64,000 nt of DNA from Planctomycetes bacterium syqfu (GTDB taxonomy: Bacteria; Planctomycetota; Phycisphaerae; Phycisphaerales; Phycisphaeraceae): contig CP087563.1 of the NCBI GenBank assembly GCA_020974905.1, positions 6,138,001 to 6,202,000 of the forward strand. The letters run 5' to 3'. A model generated the notes under the pieces. The model saw only the letters and a program-made list of their open reading frames with translations, was not told the origin of the DNA and ran no database searches. Both the position numbers and the translations under genes were made by a program. Shown piece after piece: positions 19,183-28,333 of this stretch. The first letter of the stretch is position 1. Every line of letters begins with the position of its first letter.

Positions 19183-20295
19183 ATGTCAAAGCCTACCAGA
19201 ATCTTCGCCGGATGCATGACCGGTACCTCACTTGACGGTTTGGATATCGCCATCGTGCAGATCACCGGCACGGGTTTGGAGATGTCTGCCAAGCTTCTGG
19301 AGCAAGGTAGTTTTTCACTTGGGAGTCTGATCCAACGCCTTCGCGTATTGGCTGAGGACAAGCCTGTCCCACCCTCACAGATACTCAAACTCCAACGGGA
19401 ATTCGGCCAGTTTCATGCGGATTGTTTAGCGGAGATGTCACATGCCAATGAGATTGATGCTGTGGTCGCACATGGCCAAACCATTCGACACTTGCCCGAT
19501 GAAAACTTGAGTTGGCAATTACTCGACCCCTGGCCGATCGCGCGCAAACTCAACGTCCCGGTTTGCTATGACCTGCGTCAAGCTGACCTCATTGCTGGGG
19601 GTAACGGTGCACCGATCACCCCGATGTCGGATTGGATACTTTACCGTGATGCACAGTCGCCAGGCTGGATCGTCAATCTCGGTGGCATCTGCAATATCAC
19701 CTACCTGCCTCAAGCCGAAACCGACGATGCTTTGAGCCATATCCGTGGCATGGACATCGGGCCGTGCAATCTCCTGCTCGATGGGTTGGTGCAACAGCTC
19801 TTTCCCAATGTCCGTTTTGATGAAGATGGTATTCGCGCATCACAAGGCCAATCTCAGACGGACTTATTGCCCTTGATTGAGCAGGCACCGTTTTTCTCAC
19901 GTCCCTTGCCACGTACGACCGGGCGGGAGGATTTCGATTATCACTGGGTAGCTAACCTCATCAAACAGACGCAGGAAAAGCCCTGTAATTTACTTTTCGC
20001 TGCGGTCGATGCGATAGCGCGACTGTTAGCCAAACAGGTTAATGACACACCCGGTGCGCAGGTGGTGCTTGCAGGCGGTGGTTCACATCATCCGTTACTG
20101 GTTGAAAAAATCCGCACCCATGTGAAACATCCGGTGTTGCTCAGTGACACGCTGGGCATTGACGTGAGCATGCGTGAAGCAATGGGTTTTGCGGTTCTCG
20201 GTGCGTTGTCACAGGATGGTATCCCAATCACACTGCCACAGATCACCGGCGCTGATTCGCCTGGTGTTGCTGGGACGTGGATTGGTGTGAAGTAA
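19183..20295 (+). CDS. anmK: Anhydro-N-acetylmuramic acid kinase
   Basis: A 370-residue kinase that opens and phosphorylates 1,6-anhydroMurNAc to MurNAc-6-phosphate in peptidoglycan recycling. It has the family's opening motif CMTGTSLDGLD, the internal GMDIGPCN segment (GPGN in many homologues) and the ATP-binding AGGGSHHP. Length agrees with E. coli AnmK. Of several clustered ATGs (19174, 19180, 19183), the last gives the N-terminus closest to the family; none has a clear ribosome site. The product feeds directly into MurQ, encoded 38 nt downstream. Confidence 0.94.
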   Translation: MSKPTRIFAGCMTGTSLDGLDIAIVQITGTGLEMSAKLLEQGSFSLGSLIQRLRVLAEDKPVPPSQILKLQREFGQFHADCLAEMSHANEIDAVVAHGQTIRHLPDENLSWQLLDPWPIARKLNVPVCYDLRQADLIAGGNGAPITPMSDWILYRDAQSPGWIVNLGGICNITYLPQAETDDALSHIRGMDIGPCNLLLDGLVQQLFPNVRFDEDGIRASQGQSQTDLLPLIEQAPFFSRPLPRTTGREDFDYHWVANLIKQTQEKPCNLLFAAVDAIARLLAKQVNDTPGAQVVLAGGGSHHPLLVEKIRTHVKHPVLLSDTLGIDVSMREAMGFAVLGALSQDGIPITLPQITGADSPGVAGTWIGVK

Positions 20296-20333
20296 AGACA
20301 GGTAACTCAGCGTTTTGATAATCAGTCAATCTT

Positions 20334-21257
20334 ATGTCAAACAACATTCCCCAAGACCGTGGCCACCTTTTGACCGAGCAGCAGCTTGATCTGTCGCATG
20401 ATCTGGATATTCAGGATGTCAACCAGTTGCTGACCACGATCAATCACCAGGATCAATTGGTCCCGCAAATCGTCATGCATGCCATCCCGGAGATTGGCAG
20501 GTTTGTCACTGACGTCGTCCAACGCATGCAGCAGGGCGGACGTCTGGTTTACATCGGGGCTGGGACATCGGGACGGTTGGGCGTGCTTGATGCTTCGGAA
20601 TGTCCGCCAACCTTTTGCTGTGACCCGGGCGAAGTGGTGGGCATCATCGCTGGTGGGGATGGCAGTCTGCGAAAAAGCAGTGAAGGCAAGGAAGACGAAG
20701 AGCATGGCGGGATTGCAGCCCTTAAGGAATTGGAACTTGATGCCAAGGACGCCTTGCTCGGGATCGCTGCAGGTGGGACCACGCCTTATGTCTGGGGTGC
20801 GTTGGATTATGCAAAAGCATGCGGTGCGGTGACGGGGATGCTTTGTTGTGTGGATTTACCCAAGCCGTTACCGGTAGCGGTGGATCACCTGATCACCTTG
20901 CCGGTGGGCCCTGAAGTGGTGACCGGTTCGACGCGCATGAAAGCGGGGACCGCCACCAAGTTGGCCTTGAACATGATCAGCACGGCGGTGATGGTGCAGC
21001 GTGGCAAGGCATGGGGCAATCTCATGGTGGATGTCAAAGCGACCAATGCCAAACTGCGTGACCGCGCTGCACGGATCCTGGCAAAGCAATGTCAATTGAG
21101 TCGGTCGGATGCCTTTAGACTACTTGATCAGTCAGGCGGTTTGGTGAAAGTGGCTTTGGTGATGCATCATCTCAAACTCTCGCCGACGCAGGCCAGTGAA
21201 CGACTGGCTGATGTGGATGGTAAATTGGATCGATTGCTCGGACGACCGATCATCTAG
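20334..21257 (+). CDS. murQ: N-acetylmuramic acid 6-phosphate etherase
   Basis: A 307-residue SIS-domain lyase that removes D-lactate from MurNAc-6-phosphate, giving GlcNAc-6-phosphate. The diagnostic motif GAGTSGRLGVLDASECPPTF is intact at about residues 76-95, followed by IAGG and the second conserved stretch GSTRMKAGTATK. It is cotranscribed with anmK. With AmpG, it completes a recycling route from the wall back to amino-sugar metabolism, evidence that this organism makes and turns over peptidoglycan. Confidence 0.96.
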   Translation: MSNNIPQDRGHLLTEQQLDLSHDLDIQDVNQLLTTINHQDQLVPQIVMHAIPEIGRFVTDVVQRMQQGGRLVYIGAGTSGRLGVLDASECPPTFCCDPGEVVGIIAGGDGSLRKSSEGKEDEEHGGIAALKELELDAKDALLGIAAGGTTPYVWGALDYAKACGAVTGMLCCVDLPKPLPVAVDHLITLPVGPEVVTGSTRMKAGTATKLALNMISTAVMVQRGKAWGNLMVDVKATNAKLRDRAARILAKQCQLSRSDAFRLLDQSGGLVKVALVMHHLKLSPTQASERLADVDGKLDRLLGRPII

Positions 21258-21327
21258 CAATGTCTGATATGTCTGTGATAAAACCGCTTTGTGATATGTC
21301 GATCATGGCAATGCTTGATAGGGGCAA

Positions 21328-21747
21328 TCAGCGTTTTTCAGGGAAAAACTTGGGGGCAACGTCTGGTTTGGTGACGTTCACCTGGTCCGCAAGCCATTGC
21401 AATGCCACGTCAAAGTCATCAACAATTTTGATCTCGCTGTCAATCCGACCACGCTGCATCAGGATCAGTGATTCAGATGCGAGTTTGGCAGATGTGTTAT
21501 GGACCAGCAGGGCAAAGGCTTTAACGTGGTCTTTGAGAAAAATATTCTGTTGCGCTTCGAAGTTGTATGTGTAGCTGTTGGCTTTGTTAACCAGAATCCC
21601 ACATCCAACAGGCATCCGGTCAATAATGAACTCGTGATACTCGGCTACCTGTTCAAGGTCCATTTCCACGCCTTCATCAACAACCACTTCCATGATGTCA
21701 TGGGAAAGGATACGTATCACCCCGAAACTAAGTCGAAATTCCTGCAT
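21328..21747 (-). CDS. Hypothetical protein, STAS/SEC14-like
   Basis: A 139-residue protein, predicted from the ATG at 21747; a TTG 18 codons upstream is possible. It begins MQEFRLSFGVIRILSHDIMEVVVDEGVEMD, runs through strand-helix alternation, and resembles the small STAS/SEC14-like (SpoIIAA-type) proteins, but no phosphorylatable Ser motif is clear. It is a lone gene between murQ (convergent) and the HD-GYP gene. Function is not known. Confidence 0.6.
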   Translation of the reverse strand: MQEFRLSFGVIRILSHDIMEVVVDEGVEMDLEQVAEYHEFIIDRMPVGCGILVNKANSYTYNFEAQQNIFLKDHVKAFALLVHNTSAKLASESLILMQRGRIDSEIKIVDDFDVALQWLADQVNVTKPDVAPKFFPEKR

Positions 21748-21906
21748 TAGATCAAGTGCCGTTATGTTTGTGTCCCACTGGCCTGGATCAGTTTGACGCA
21801 ATCGTTCTTATTAAGTTGTGGCCCCGCCCGACCACAATTCGTGACATTTTGACAATAGGGCATTTGAATCGTCAAATCAACCTGATAAACATGAATAAAA
21901 CCCAGT

Positions 21907-23049
21907 TTATGACAATGGGTGGTAACCTAGAAATTGTTTGAGCGCCACCACGCATGCTTCATCGAGTTGTTTGGGTGTCATGTCGTCAATGATGCCCAGG
22001 GCTTTTTCGGTTGGCATGCCTTGACGGTATATCCGATCCTGAGTCATCGCATGGTAGATATCCGCGACCGCGAGGATGCGCGACTCAATGGTTAATTCAT
22101 CTGCTTTCAATCCATAGGGGTAACCTGAACCATCGAGTTTTTCATGATGCAATGATGCGATACGGGCCAGATCATCATACTCATCGGTAAACTCAATTTG
22201 CGAGAGGATCTGCATGGAATAAGCTGCATGCTCTTTCATGATCGCAAATTCGTCCGGGTCGAGTTTTCCTGGTTTTTTGAGAATGGCTTCAGGCGTCCCG
22301 ATCTTGCCCACATCATGAAGCAGCCCCGCAACGCGCAGACGATCAAGAATCTCAAACGAAAGTCCAAGATAATAACCAATGCCTTGTGCGATGTTGGCAA
22401 CGTTCAGTGAATGCTCCTGTGTGCTTGGATCGCGCGCATCCAATGCGGTGGAGAACGCACGGACGAAGCTGGAGAACTGGCGTTTCTGTTTTTCGTAGAG
22501 TTGCGCATTCTCCAGGCTGATGGCAACCTGCACAGCAATCGCTTCAAGCAGACTCAGGTCCGTTTCGTGAAAATGATTCGGGGCCGAGTGCAATACCTGT
22601 ATCACGCCCGTGACGTTATGCAACCCATGAAACACCGGGCAAACCATCATCGACCGGGGAACGTAGCCCGTGGATTGGGCGATGCGCTTGGCAAAGTTCG
22701 GGTCCTTCTTCGTGTCGTGTATCAGGCGATTCTCATGCGACTGAAAAACCTGTCCCACAACACCTTGATTGGCAGGCAAACGCAATTCCAGCGTCCGTTG
22801 CTCATCCAGTCCTTCAGCGACTCGGGCGCAAAGTTGGTCATGCTCAGCATCATAAAGAAACAAACTCGAACGCTCCGCGCAGAACGTGTAGGTCACCTGC
22901 TTGAGAATGGCAGGGATGAGCTGGTTCATATCCATGATCGTCCCCAGCGCGCGACTCACCTGCACCATCGCTTCGAGGTGACGTTGTGAATCCGTCTGAG
23001 GTGTACTCAGCTCTTCGGTCAGTCTGGAACCTATGGGTTTTTCACGCAT
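21907..23049 (-). CDS. GAF-HD-GYP cyclic di-GMP phosphodiesterase
   Basis: A 380-residue signalling enzyme. A GAF sensor occupies about residues 30-175 (AERSSLFLYDAEHDQLCARV, LRLPANQGVVGQV). The HD-GYP domain is at about 205-375, with HDVGKIGTPEAIL, HHEKLDGSGYPYGL and DIYHAMTQDRIYR, containing the metal-binding His/Asp set. HD-GYP proteins hydrolyse cyclic di-GMP. GGAG about 9 nt before the ATG at 23049 supports this start over a GTG 12 codons upstream. A PilZ receptor at 30119-30889 may respond to the same messenger. Confidence 0.93.
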   Translation of the reverse strand: MREKPIGSRLTEELSTPQTDSQRHLEAMVQVSRALGTIMDMNQLIPAILKQVTYTFCAERSSLFLYDAEHDQLCARVAEGLDEQRTLELRLPANQGVVGQVFQSHENRLIHDTKKDPNFAKRIAQSTGYVPRSMMVCPVFHGLHNVTGVIQVLHSAPNHFHETDLSLLEAIAVQVAISLENAQLYEKQKRQFSSFVRAFSTALDARDPSTQEHSLNVANIAQGIGYYLGLSFEILDRLRVAGLLHDVGKIGTPEAILKKPGKLDPDEFAIMKEHAAYSMQILSQIEFTDEYDDLARIASLHHEKLDGSGYPYGLKADELTIESRILAVADIYHAMTQDRIYRQGMPTEKALGIIDDMTPKQLDEACVVALKQFLGYHPLS

Positions 23050-23166
23050 GCGCAACGACTCCACCCCATATGTCGGATATATCACGATGCGGTGTGGGTT
23101 AGTCGCAGGCTATTTTGTCCAAGTTGTGACCGGGTTATGACGATTGGCGTGATGGTAGCAGTTGCA

Positions 23167-24060
23167 TCACTTGACGCGTGCGATGATATAGAGCATTTGC
23201 GTGTGATGCCCCCATTGATCGTAGGTCAAAAGCAAATCGCCCATACTCGGGTAAGTCGGCTTGGTCGCGTCGTCACCGGGCTCTGCATCAAACAACCCCG
23301 GCTGGTTGGCATCACGATACTCAGCTAACGTCGGTCGCTCCACGCGGCGGAGGATCAGCAAATGCGTGTTGGGTAAATCGACTGTGGATTTGAGTTGGTC
23401 AAACAGTGTCCCGTCCCAGATTTTGTCCCGCGGTGATCGGACTTTCACACTTGTCTGTGGCAGGTAATGCTGGGGCGTGATATTTAACATCACCGAACCG
23501 AGCTTGGCCTGCTGGATAGCAAACATGAGCCGAAACCAACCTTCATCCGTCGTGAACGTCTTGGAAAGCTGATTGTCCGTCATGTCGATGGTGATGCGCT
23601 TGGTGAGCCTGGGCGTCGTGGAGATCGGCGTGCCGTCGTAGGCCATTTGCAGATTCGACCGCCAGATGTTCAATGGATCGCCAACCTCTTTGGCAAATTC
23701 CTCAAACGCCTGCATCGGCAATAACTCGTACCGCAAGCCATGCTGCTTGAGCATCTGTGTCGTCACGCGGTCCGTCGCAGGTTTTGCAAAACGCAGCGCG
23801 TGATTCAAATTCTTGCGCATCTCAAAATCAAGACGGCTCACCCGCAGCACAATTTTCATCTCACCCCGCGATTGATCCGGTGGCTTGGGCAGCGACGGTT
23901 CATAACGTGGGTCAGTGATCTTGGGCAGGTTTGGATCCTGGGGCAGTTCACGACGCTGCGGATAGCCACTGCGTGTGACCTGTTTGGTTTTGTCACAGCC
24001 TGTTGCGAGTAACAGCAAACAACAACACAGCAAGAACGCAACTGACATTGAACTCCGCAT
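23167..24060 (-). CDS. Lipoprotein of unknown function
   Basis: A 297-residue predicted lipoprotein. The signal MRSSMSVAFLLCCCLLLLATGC ends in a clear lipobox (ATGC), then a Lys/Pro-rich linker leads to a mixed domain starting at MKIVLRVSRLDFEMRK. No enzyme motif is seen. The open frame extends 72 codons upstream, but the ATG at 24060 starts the signal peptide exactly. A perfect 7-bp inverted repeat (ACCAGAT...ATCTGGT, 24103-24120) lies 43 bp ahead of it. Confidence 0.75.
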   Translation of the reverse strand: MRSSMSVAFLLCCCLLLLATGCDKTKQVTRSGYPQRRELPQDPNLPKITDPRYEPSLPKPPDQSRGEMKIVLRVSRLDFEMRKNLNHALRFAKPATDRVTTQMLKQHGLRYELLPMQAFEEFAKEVGDPLNIWRSNLQMAYDGTPISTTPRLTKRITIDMTDNQLSKTFTTDEGWFRLMFAIQQAKLGSVMLNITPQHYLPQTSVKVRSPRDKIWDGTLFDQLKSTVDLPNTHLLILRRVERPTLAEYRDANQPGLFDAEPGDDATKPTYPSMGDLLLTYDQWGHHTQMLYIIARVK

Positions 24061-24154
24061 GTCAATGCTGTGCAAGTCCGAGCGAAGGATAGCGTCCCTT
24101 GCACCAGATTGATATCTGGTACTCATGCAATCGCGTGTCGATTGACCGCGTGAT

Positions 24155-25402
24155 TTATTTATCCAGCAAAACATCTTGCAGAACATCGAGTCCCTCGTCG
24201 AGTTCGGCTTCAGTGATACAAAGCGGGGGGGCAATACGCAGGACATTGTTCTGCGTACCATTAAGCAGTACACCACGATCCAGACACTTGTTCACGACTT
24301 CCGATACATTACTGTACCACGTTTCGGAAGATTCAATGTCCAGTTCGACACCGATGAATAAACCCTTGCCACGGATGTCGGTGATGCCGACATTTTCGAA
24401 TTTGCTCAAGCGATTATGGATGTACTGGTTCATCGCGTTGGCATGTTCGGTGAGATTGTCGCGTTCGATGACTTCAAACACTTTTGCTGCCACCGCCATA
24501 GCCAGGCAGTTACCGCCGAGTGTCGTCGCATGGACCACGGTGCCCAGTGTGCGATAGTCGAAGTGTTTTGCGACACGTTCATGAGCACACATCACACCGA
24601 CAGCAAGGCCACCGCCGACACCTTTGGCCAGTGTCATCATGTCCGGCGTGATGCCCCAGTGTTGATAGGCGAAATATTTGCCGGTACGGCCGCAGCCGGT
24701 CCAGACTTCATCGCAGATCAGCAGCATGTCATGTTTGTCACACAACGCACGCAGGTTCGGCAAGTAGTCATCAGCCGGCAGGTTCACGCCACCTTCGCCC
24801 TGGATCGGTTCGACGATCACAGCAACGGTCTCTTCATCAATCGCTGCTTCAATGGCAGACAGATTGTTGAAGGCAACATTGGTATAGCCGGGAACCATCG
24901 GGCCGAAGCCTTGACGGACTTTTTCCTGTCCCGTGGCGGGCATGGTGCCGAAGCTTCTGCCGTGGAAACTCTTGGTGGCCGAGATGATTTTGTATCGTCC
25001 CTTGCCACTGGCTGACGGGTTGGCTTGGCCGTAAAGTCTCGCGAGTTTCAACGCAGCTTCATTGGCGTCAGCACCGGTGTGACTGAAAAACGAGCGACCG
25101 CCAAAGCCATGCTTACTGATCGCTTGGGCCAGGTCAGTCTGCGGCTTGGTATGCAGCAGATTGCCCACATGCCAAAGCTTGTTGGCCTGCTCGGTGACGG
25201 CCTGCACGAGGTCGGGATGACAATGTCCCAGAATCCCCGCACCAAAGCCGCTGAATAGATCAAGGTATTGCTTGCCGGTGTCGTCCCAAAGGCGCACGCC
25301 CTGACCGCGTTCCATGACGATGGGATAACGACCGAAGTTGATCGTCATAAACTGGTCATGCTTGGCAATGGTCGGATTACACGTTTGCGTCTGGCTGCTC
25401 AT
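24155..25402 (-). CDS. argD: Acetylornithine/class III aminotransferase
   Basis: A 415-residue PLP-dependent class III aminotransferase, closest by motif to ArgD/RocD-type enzymes. The fold opening WDDTGKQYLDLFSGFGAGILGHCHP, the phosphate-binding FFSHTGADANEAALKLAR, the DEVWTGCGRTGKYFA segment with the cofactor Asp, and the Schiff-base lysine in LAKGVGGGLAVG are all present. ArgD makes N-acetylornithine in arginine synthesis. No other arg genes are nearby, so a different omega-amino substrate cannot be excluded. Confidence 0.8.
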   Translation of the reverse strand: MSSQTQTCNPTIAKHDQFMTINFGRYPIVMERGQGVRLWDDTGKQYLDLFSGFGAGILGHCHPDLVQAVTEQANKLWHVGNLLHTKPQTDLAQAISKHGFGGRSFFSHTGADANEAALKLARLYGQANPSASGKGRYKIISATKSFHGRSFGTMPATGQEKVRQGFGPMVPGYTNVAFNNLSAIEAAIDEETVAVIVEPIQGEGGVNLPADDYLPNLRALCDKHDMLLICDEVWTGCGRTGKYFAYQHWGITPDMMTLAKGVGGGLAVGVMCAHERVAKHFDYRTLGTVVHATTLGGNCLAMAVAAKVFEVIERDNLTEHANAMNQYIHNRLSKFENVGITDIRGKGLFIGVELDIESSETWYSNVSEVVNKCLDRGVLLNGTQNNVLRIAPPLCITEAELDEGLDVLQDVLLDK

Positions 25403-25520
25403 GGCAACGCTCCTTTGGGAAAAAACAGACCGGACATGATAACACGGTCAGTGAGATGTTGAAACAGAAAACAGAATAGCGTGTGCGAAATGCGTTTCGC
25501 TACGTTACGATATACCGCTT

Positions 25521-26610
25521 ATGGTCAGTCATAAGTCCGACATCCCGCCTGATGAGAAGCCGCAGGAACAGCCTGCATCGGCAGCGGATGATCCGCGTCC
25601 AGTCATCGGTATCACCATGGGCGACCCGGCAGGCATCGGCGCGGAAGTCGTCATTAAGGCACTGGCTGATCCAGTGATCCGGAAGCTCGCTCGCTTTGAG
25701 ATCTATGGCATGAACGAATTGCTCAGCTACGCTGCTGATCTCGCGGAGATTGATCCGTTCTGGTGGCGCGTTCAGCATGAGTCCAATCGCGCAACCGGCG
25801 ACATGTATCACAATGTCATGGTCCGCGACTACGACGAAATCAGCTTCCTCGGTCAATCCATTCACCGGCCGACTAAGCAGGGGGGCAGCGGCTTCACTGC
25901 GCTTTCTGGATGATGCGATTGCTGCTGCGATGCTGCCCAAGGGTGCTGCCGGAAAACTCGATGCCATCGTCACCGCACCAATCTGCAAAGAGTCATGGCA
26001 AATGGCGGGATGCAAGTTCCCCGGACACACCGAATTACTGGCTCACCGCACTAAGTCCAAACGCATGGTGATGATGTTCAGTTCACCCAAACTCATGGTT
26101 GCGCTGGCAACGATTCACATCGCACTCATGGACCTGCGCAACAAGTTCACCATCGGTTGCGTGTTCGACCCCATCGACCTGGGCCATCAGGCACTCGTGA
26201 AAATGGGTGTCGAAAATCCCAAGATTGCTGTCTGTGGCCTCAACCCCCATGCATCAGAAAACGGCATGTTCGGTGATGAAGAGGAACGTGTGATCAAACC
26301 TGCCATCAGCATGGCTCACCAGGCAGGCATTGATGCCCATGGTCCATTCCCTGCAGACACGATTTTCATTGATGCCATCCGTGGTAAATATGACATGGTC
26401 GTTGCCATGTATCACGATCAAGGTCTCATCCCCATCAAGCTCCTTGGCTTTGACGAAGCGGTCAACGTGACGCTGGGCTTACCCATCATCCGTACCAGTG
26501 TCGACCACGGCACAGCCTTCAACATCGCAGGCAAAAACCAGGCCGACCCCGGCAGCATGAAGGCAGCCATCAAACTCGCCGTCCAAATGGCGGGGGGCAG
26601 CGTGGCGTAG
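25521..26610 (+). CDS. pdxA: 4-hydroxythreonine-4-phosphate dehydrogenase, frameshifted
   Basis: PdxA oxidises 4-phosphohydroxy-threonine in vitamin B6 synthesis. The first frame carries IGITMGDPAGIGAEVVIKAL; the second continues with KLDAIVTAPICK, the metal-binding KFPGHTELLA and MYHDQGLIPIKLLGFDEAVNVTLGLP, then SVDHGTAFNIAG. The two frames are joined only if one base is removed from a run of six G near 25880-25886, where frame 0 changes to frame +1 and the sequence becomes TKQGAAASLRFLDD. The corrected protein is about 362 residues, with a roughly 25-residue N-terminal extension over typical PdxA. A sequencing indel is more likely than a true pseudogene, since both halves are conserved. Confidence 0.85.
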
Positions 26611-26620
26611 TCTATCGCTG

Positions 26621-27109
26621 GTTTTAAAGACAATTAACCACAGATGCACACAGATAAACACAGATGTTTTCTTCAAGCTCTGATGCGGCTGATTTGAACT
26701 TTTGGTGTTCCAAAATTGATCAATAAGCAGAGGGGTAATCGCGTTGCTTTGAGATAATTCAGACACTGTGCGACATGTACCTCGTCAAATTGTCTGACGG
26801 TTTTGAGTTCGATCAAGATATTCCCGTTAACGATCAGATCTGCAACGTATTCACCAACCACAATCTCGTCATACCAGACATTGATCGGGCATTGCTGAGT
26901 GACTGCTAAATTCTCTTTTTGAATCTCGTGTGACAGTGCATTCTCATAAACCTTCTCAAGAAAACCACAGCCGAGTTGATTGCTGACTCGATAAGCACAA
27001 CCAATGATTATTTTCGTGACCTGCTTGTAATCATGTTTTGTCTTCATCTGTCTTCATCTGTCTTCATCTGTGTTTATCTGTGTGCATCTGTGGTTAATTG
27101 TCTTAAAAC
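26621..27109. mobile_element. GxxExxY cassette 1 bounded by 45-bp inverted repeats
   Basis: The arms are 26621-26666 and 27065-27109 and are reverse complements over 45 bp with one single-base indel. Each arm carries three CAGAT/ATCTG units at exact 10-bp steps (26641, 26651, 26661 on the left). The right arm is preceded by more units (three tcttcATCTG repeats from 27041), giving five at 10-bp spacing. The only gene inside is a GxxExxY nuclease-fold gene. No target-site duplication is obvious. Confidence 0.7.
26673..27047 (-). CDS. GxxExxY protein (PD-(D/E)XK-like), cassette 1
   Basis: A 124-residue protein of the GxxExxY family, named for the motif GCGFLEKVYENAL at residues 26-38. The fold is nuclease-like: the acidic pair is D in YVADLIVNG and the ELK in ILIELKTVRQ, as in PD-(D/E)XK enzymes. 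The start ATG lies 17 bp from the right inverted repeat, inside a run of repeat units, and the stop codon ends 6 bp from the left repeat, so the gene is enclosed by the element. Biochemical activity of the family is not well established. It is clearly related to, but distinct from, the copy at 33367-33756. Confidence 0.88.
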   Translation of the reverse strand: MKTKHDYKQVTKIIIGCAYRVSNQLGCGFLEKVYENALSHEIQKENLAVTQQCPINVWYDEIVVGEYVADLIVNGNILIELKTVRQFDEVHVAQCLNYLKATRLPLCLLINFGTPKVQISRIRA

Positions 27110-27115
27110 GTGGCG

Positions 27116-28288
27116 TTACCGCGTGGCGTTGTTCAGGACGATCAGGCAGTAGGCTGTGACGAGGTTGGGGTCGCCTTCCATCCAGCGGTCAGCTTCGTTG
27201 GTCCAACTGCCATCTTCTTTTTGCAGGGATGCGATTTTGTCGATCAGTTCGTTAGCCCAATCGCGGGACTTGCCATCGCTGGTGACGATGGTGCTTGAAC
27301 CCCAGGCGTTGAGTGCGCGGGCCATGGTCATGTAGTAGTAGTAAAGTCCCTGGCGTTCACGTTCCTTGGGCAGGCCGGGATTGACGTCGAGGGTCCAATT
27401 TTCGCGAATCCAGTTGTATGCACCAACGACACGCGGGTCATCACGTTTGAGGTTGGCATAGAGATAACTTTTAAAACCAGCGTAGGTAATCGACCCATAG
27501 GTGCGGAGCAGACTGACGGGCTTGCCGGTGTCTTTGTCATCGACAGTGATGCTGTCGGACTTGGTGGAGGGGGCGAGGTTGTCCTTGTCGGTGGTGGTGG
27601 CGTAGATGAATCCACCATCCGGGACGATGGCATCACCAAGTAAATCATTCTGCGGCACACCACCCTGACATCTTGTGATGAACACCATCGCACGCTGGAA
27701 AGCCGGGTCATTACAGTTGAGCCCGGAGTCATGCAGTGCCTGGATCATGAACTGCGTGTTGGACATGTCAGGGCGACCGTGCTTGCCATAGCCTGAGCCA
27801 CCGTAGAAGGGGTGTTTCTTGGTAATGGGTTTGCCATCGGGGCCGGGTTGGTCCTGCCATTGCATGCGTTTGAGATAGGCCTGGGCTTTGGCGATGGCGT
27901 CGGCAGCTTCAGGCATGTTGTTGACACGCGAAAGGGCAGAGACACAGATGGACGTGTTATAGTTCTGGAGAATCCCCGCGTGGATCGAGCCGTCTTCCTG
28001 GCGGTTGGCAAGGATGTATTTCAAAGCGCGGGCGACATAGGGATCGGTTGCATCAATCTCGGGTCGATCGAGCATGCCCGAGACAACCAGCGCGGTGATG
28101 GCCGGGCCGGGTTGATTGGTCCAACTACCGTCTTTAGCCTGGGTGGTCTGCAGATAGGTGATGGCATTGGCGATACACTGCTGAGCCTTGTGCCAGTGTT
28201 CATCATCCAGGGCATGGGTTGGGGCAGTGATGACGGTGATGAGCATCACGGTACAAATCAGGATACATTTGCAGTCAAAAAAGCGCAT
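27116..28288 (-). CDS. Secreted squalene-cyclase-like (alpha-toroid) protein
   Basis: A 390-residue exported protein with an N-terminal signal (about residues 5-27, ending THALDD). It has prenyltransferase/squalene-oxidase repeats: KDGSWTNQPGPAITALVVSG, QEDGSIHAGILQNYNTS, then QKEDGSWTNEADRW near the end. The DXDD catalytic motif of hopene cyclases is absent, so it is not a hopene synthase; secreted toroids of this kind are common in planctomycetes, with unknown roles in surface or polysaccharide binding. It starts only 6 bp beyond cassette 1. Confidence 0.8.
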   Translation of the reverse strand: MRFFDCKCILICTVMLITVITAPTHALDDEHWHKAQQCIANAITYLQTTQAKDGSWTNQPGPAITALVVSGMLDRPEIDATDPYVARALKYILANRQEDGSIHAGILQNYNTSICVSALSRVNNMPEAADAIAKAQAYLKRMQWQDQPGPDGKPITKKHPFYGGSGYGKHGRPDMSNTQFMIQALHDSGLNCNDPAFQRAMVFITRCQGGVPQNDLLGDAIVPDGGFIYATTTDKDNLAPSTKSDSITVDDKDTGKPVSLLRTYGSITYAGFKSYLYANLKRDDPRVVGAYNWIRENWTLDVNPGLPKERERQGLYYYYMTMARALNAWGSSTIVTSDGKSRDWANELIDKIASLQKEDGSWTNEADRWMEGDPNLVTAYCLIVLNNATR

Positions 28289-28333
28289 GACATCTCTCCA
28301 GTGGATGGGATGATGAATTTTATTTTAGGTGTG

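Noticed and set aside
27041-27109. Phased 10-bp repeats considered as a CRISPR array.
   Set aside because: Units are too short and adjacent with no spacers; they belong to the inverted arm of the GxxExxY cassette.
27116-28288. Squalene-hopene cyclase for the hpn genes.
   Set aside because: It has a signal peptide and toroid repeats but no DXDD catalytic motif, so it is not a hopene cyclase.
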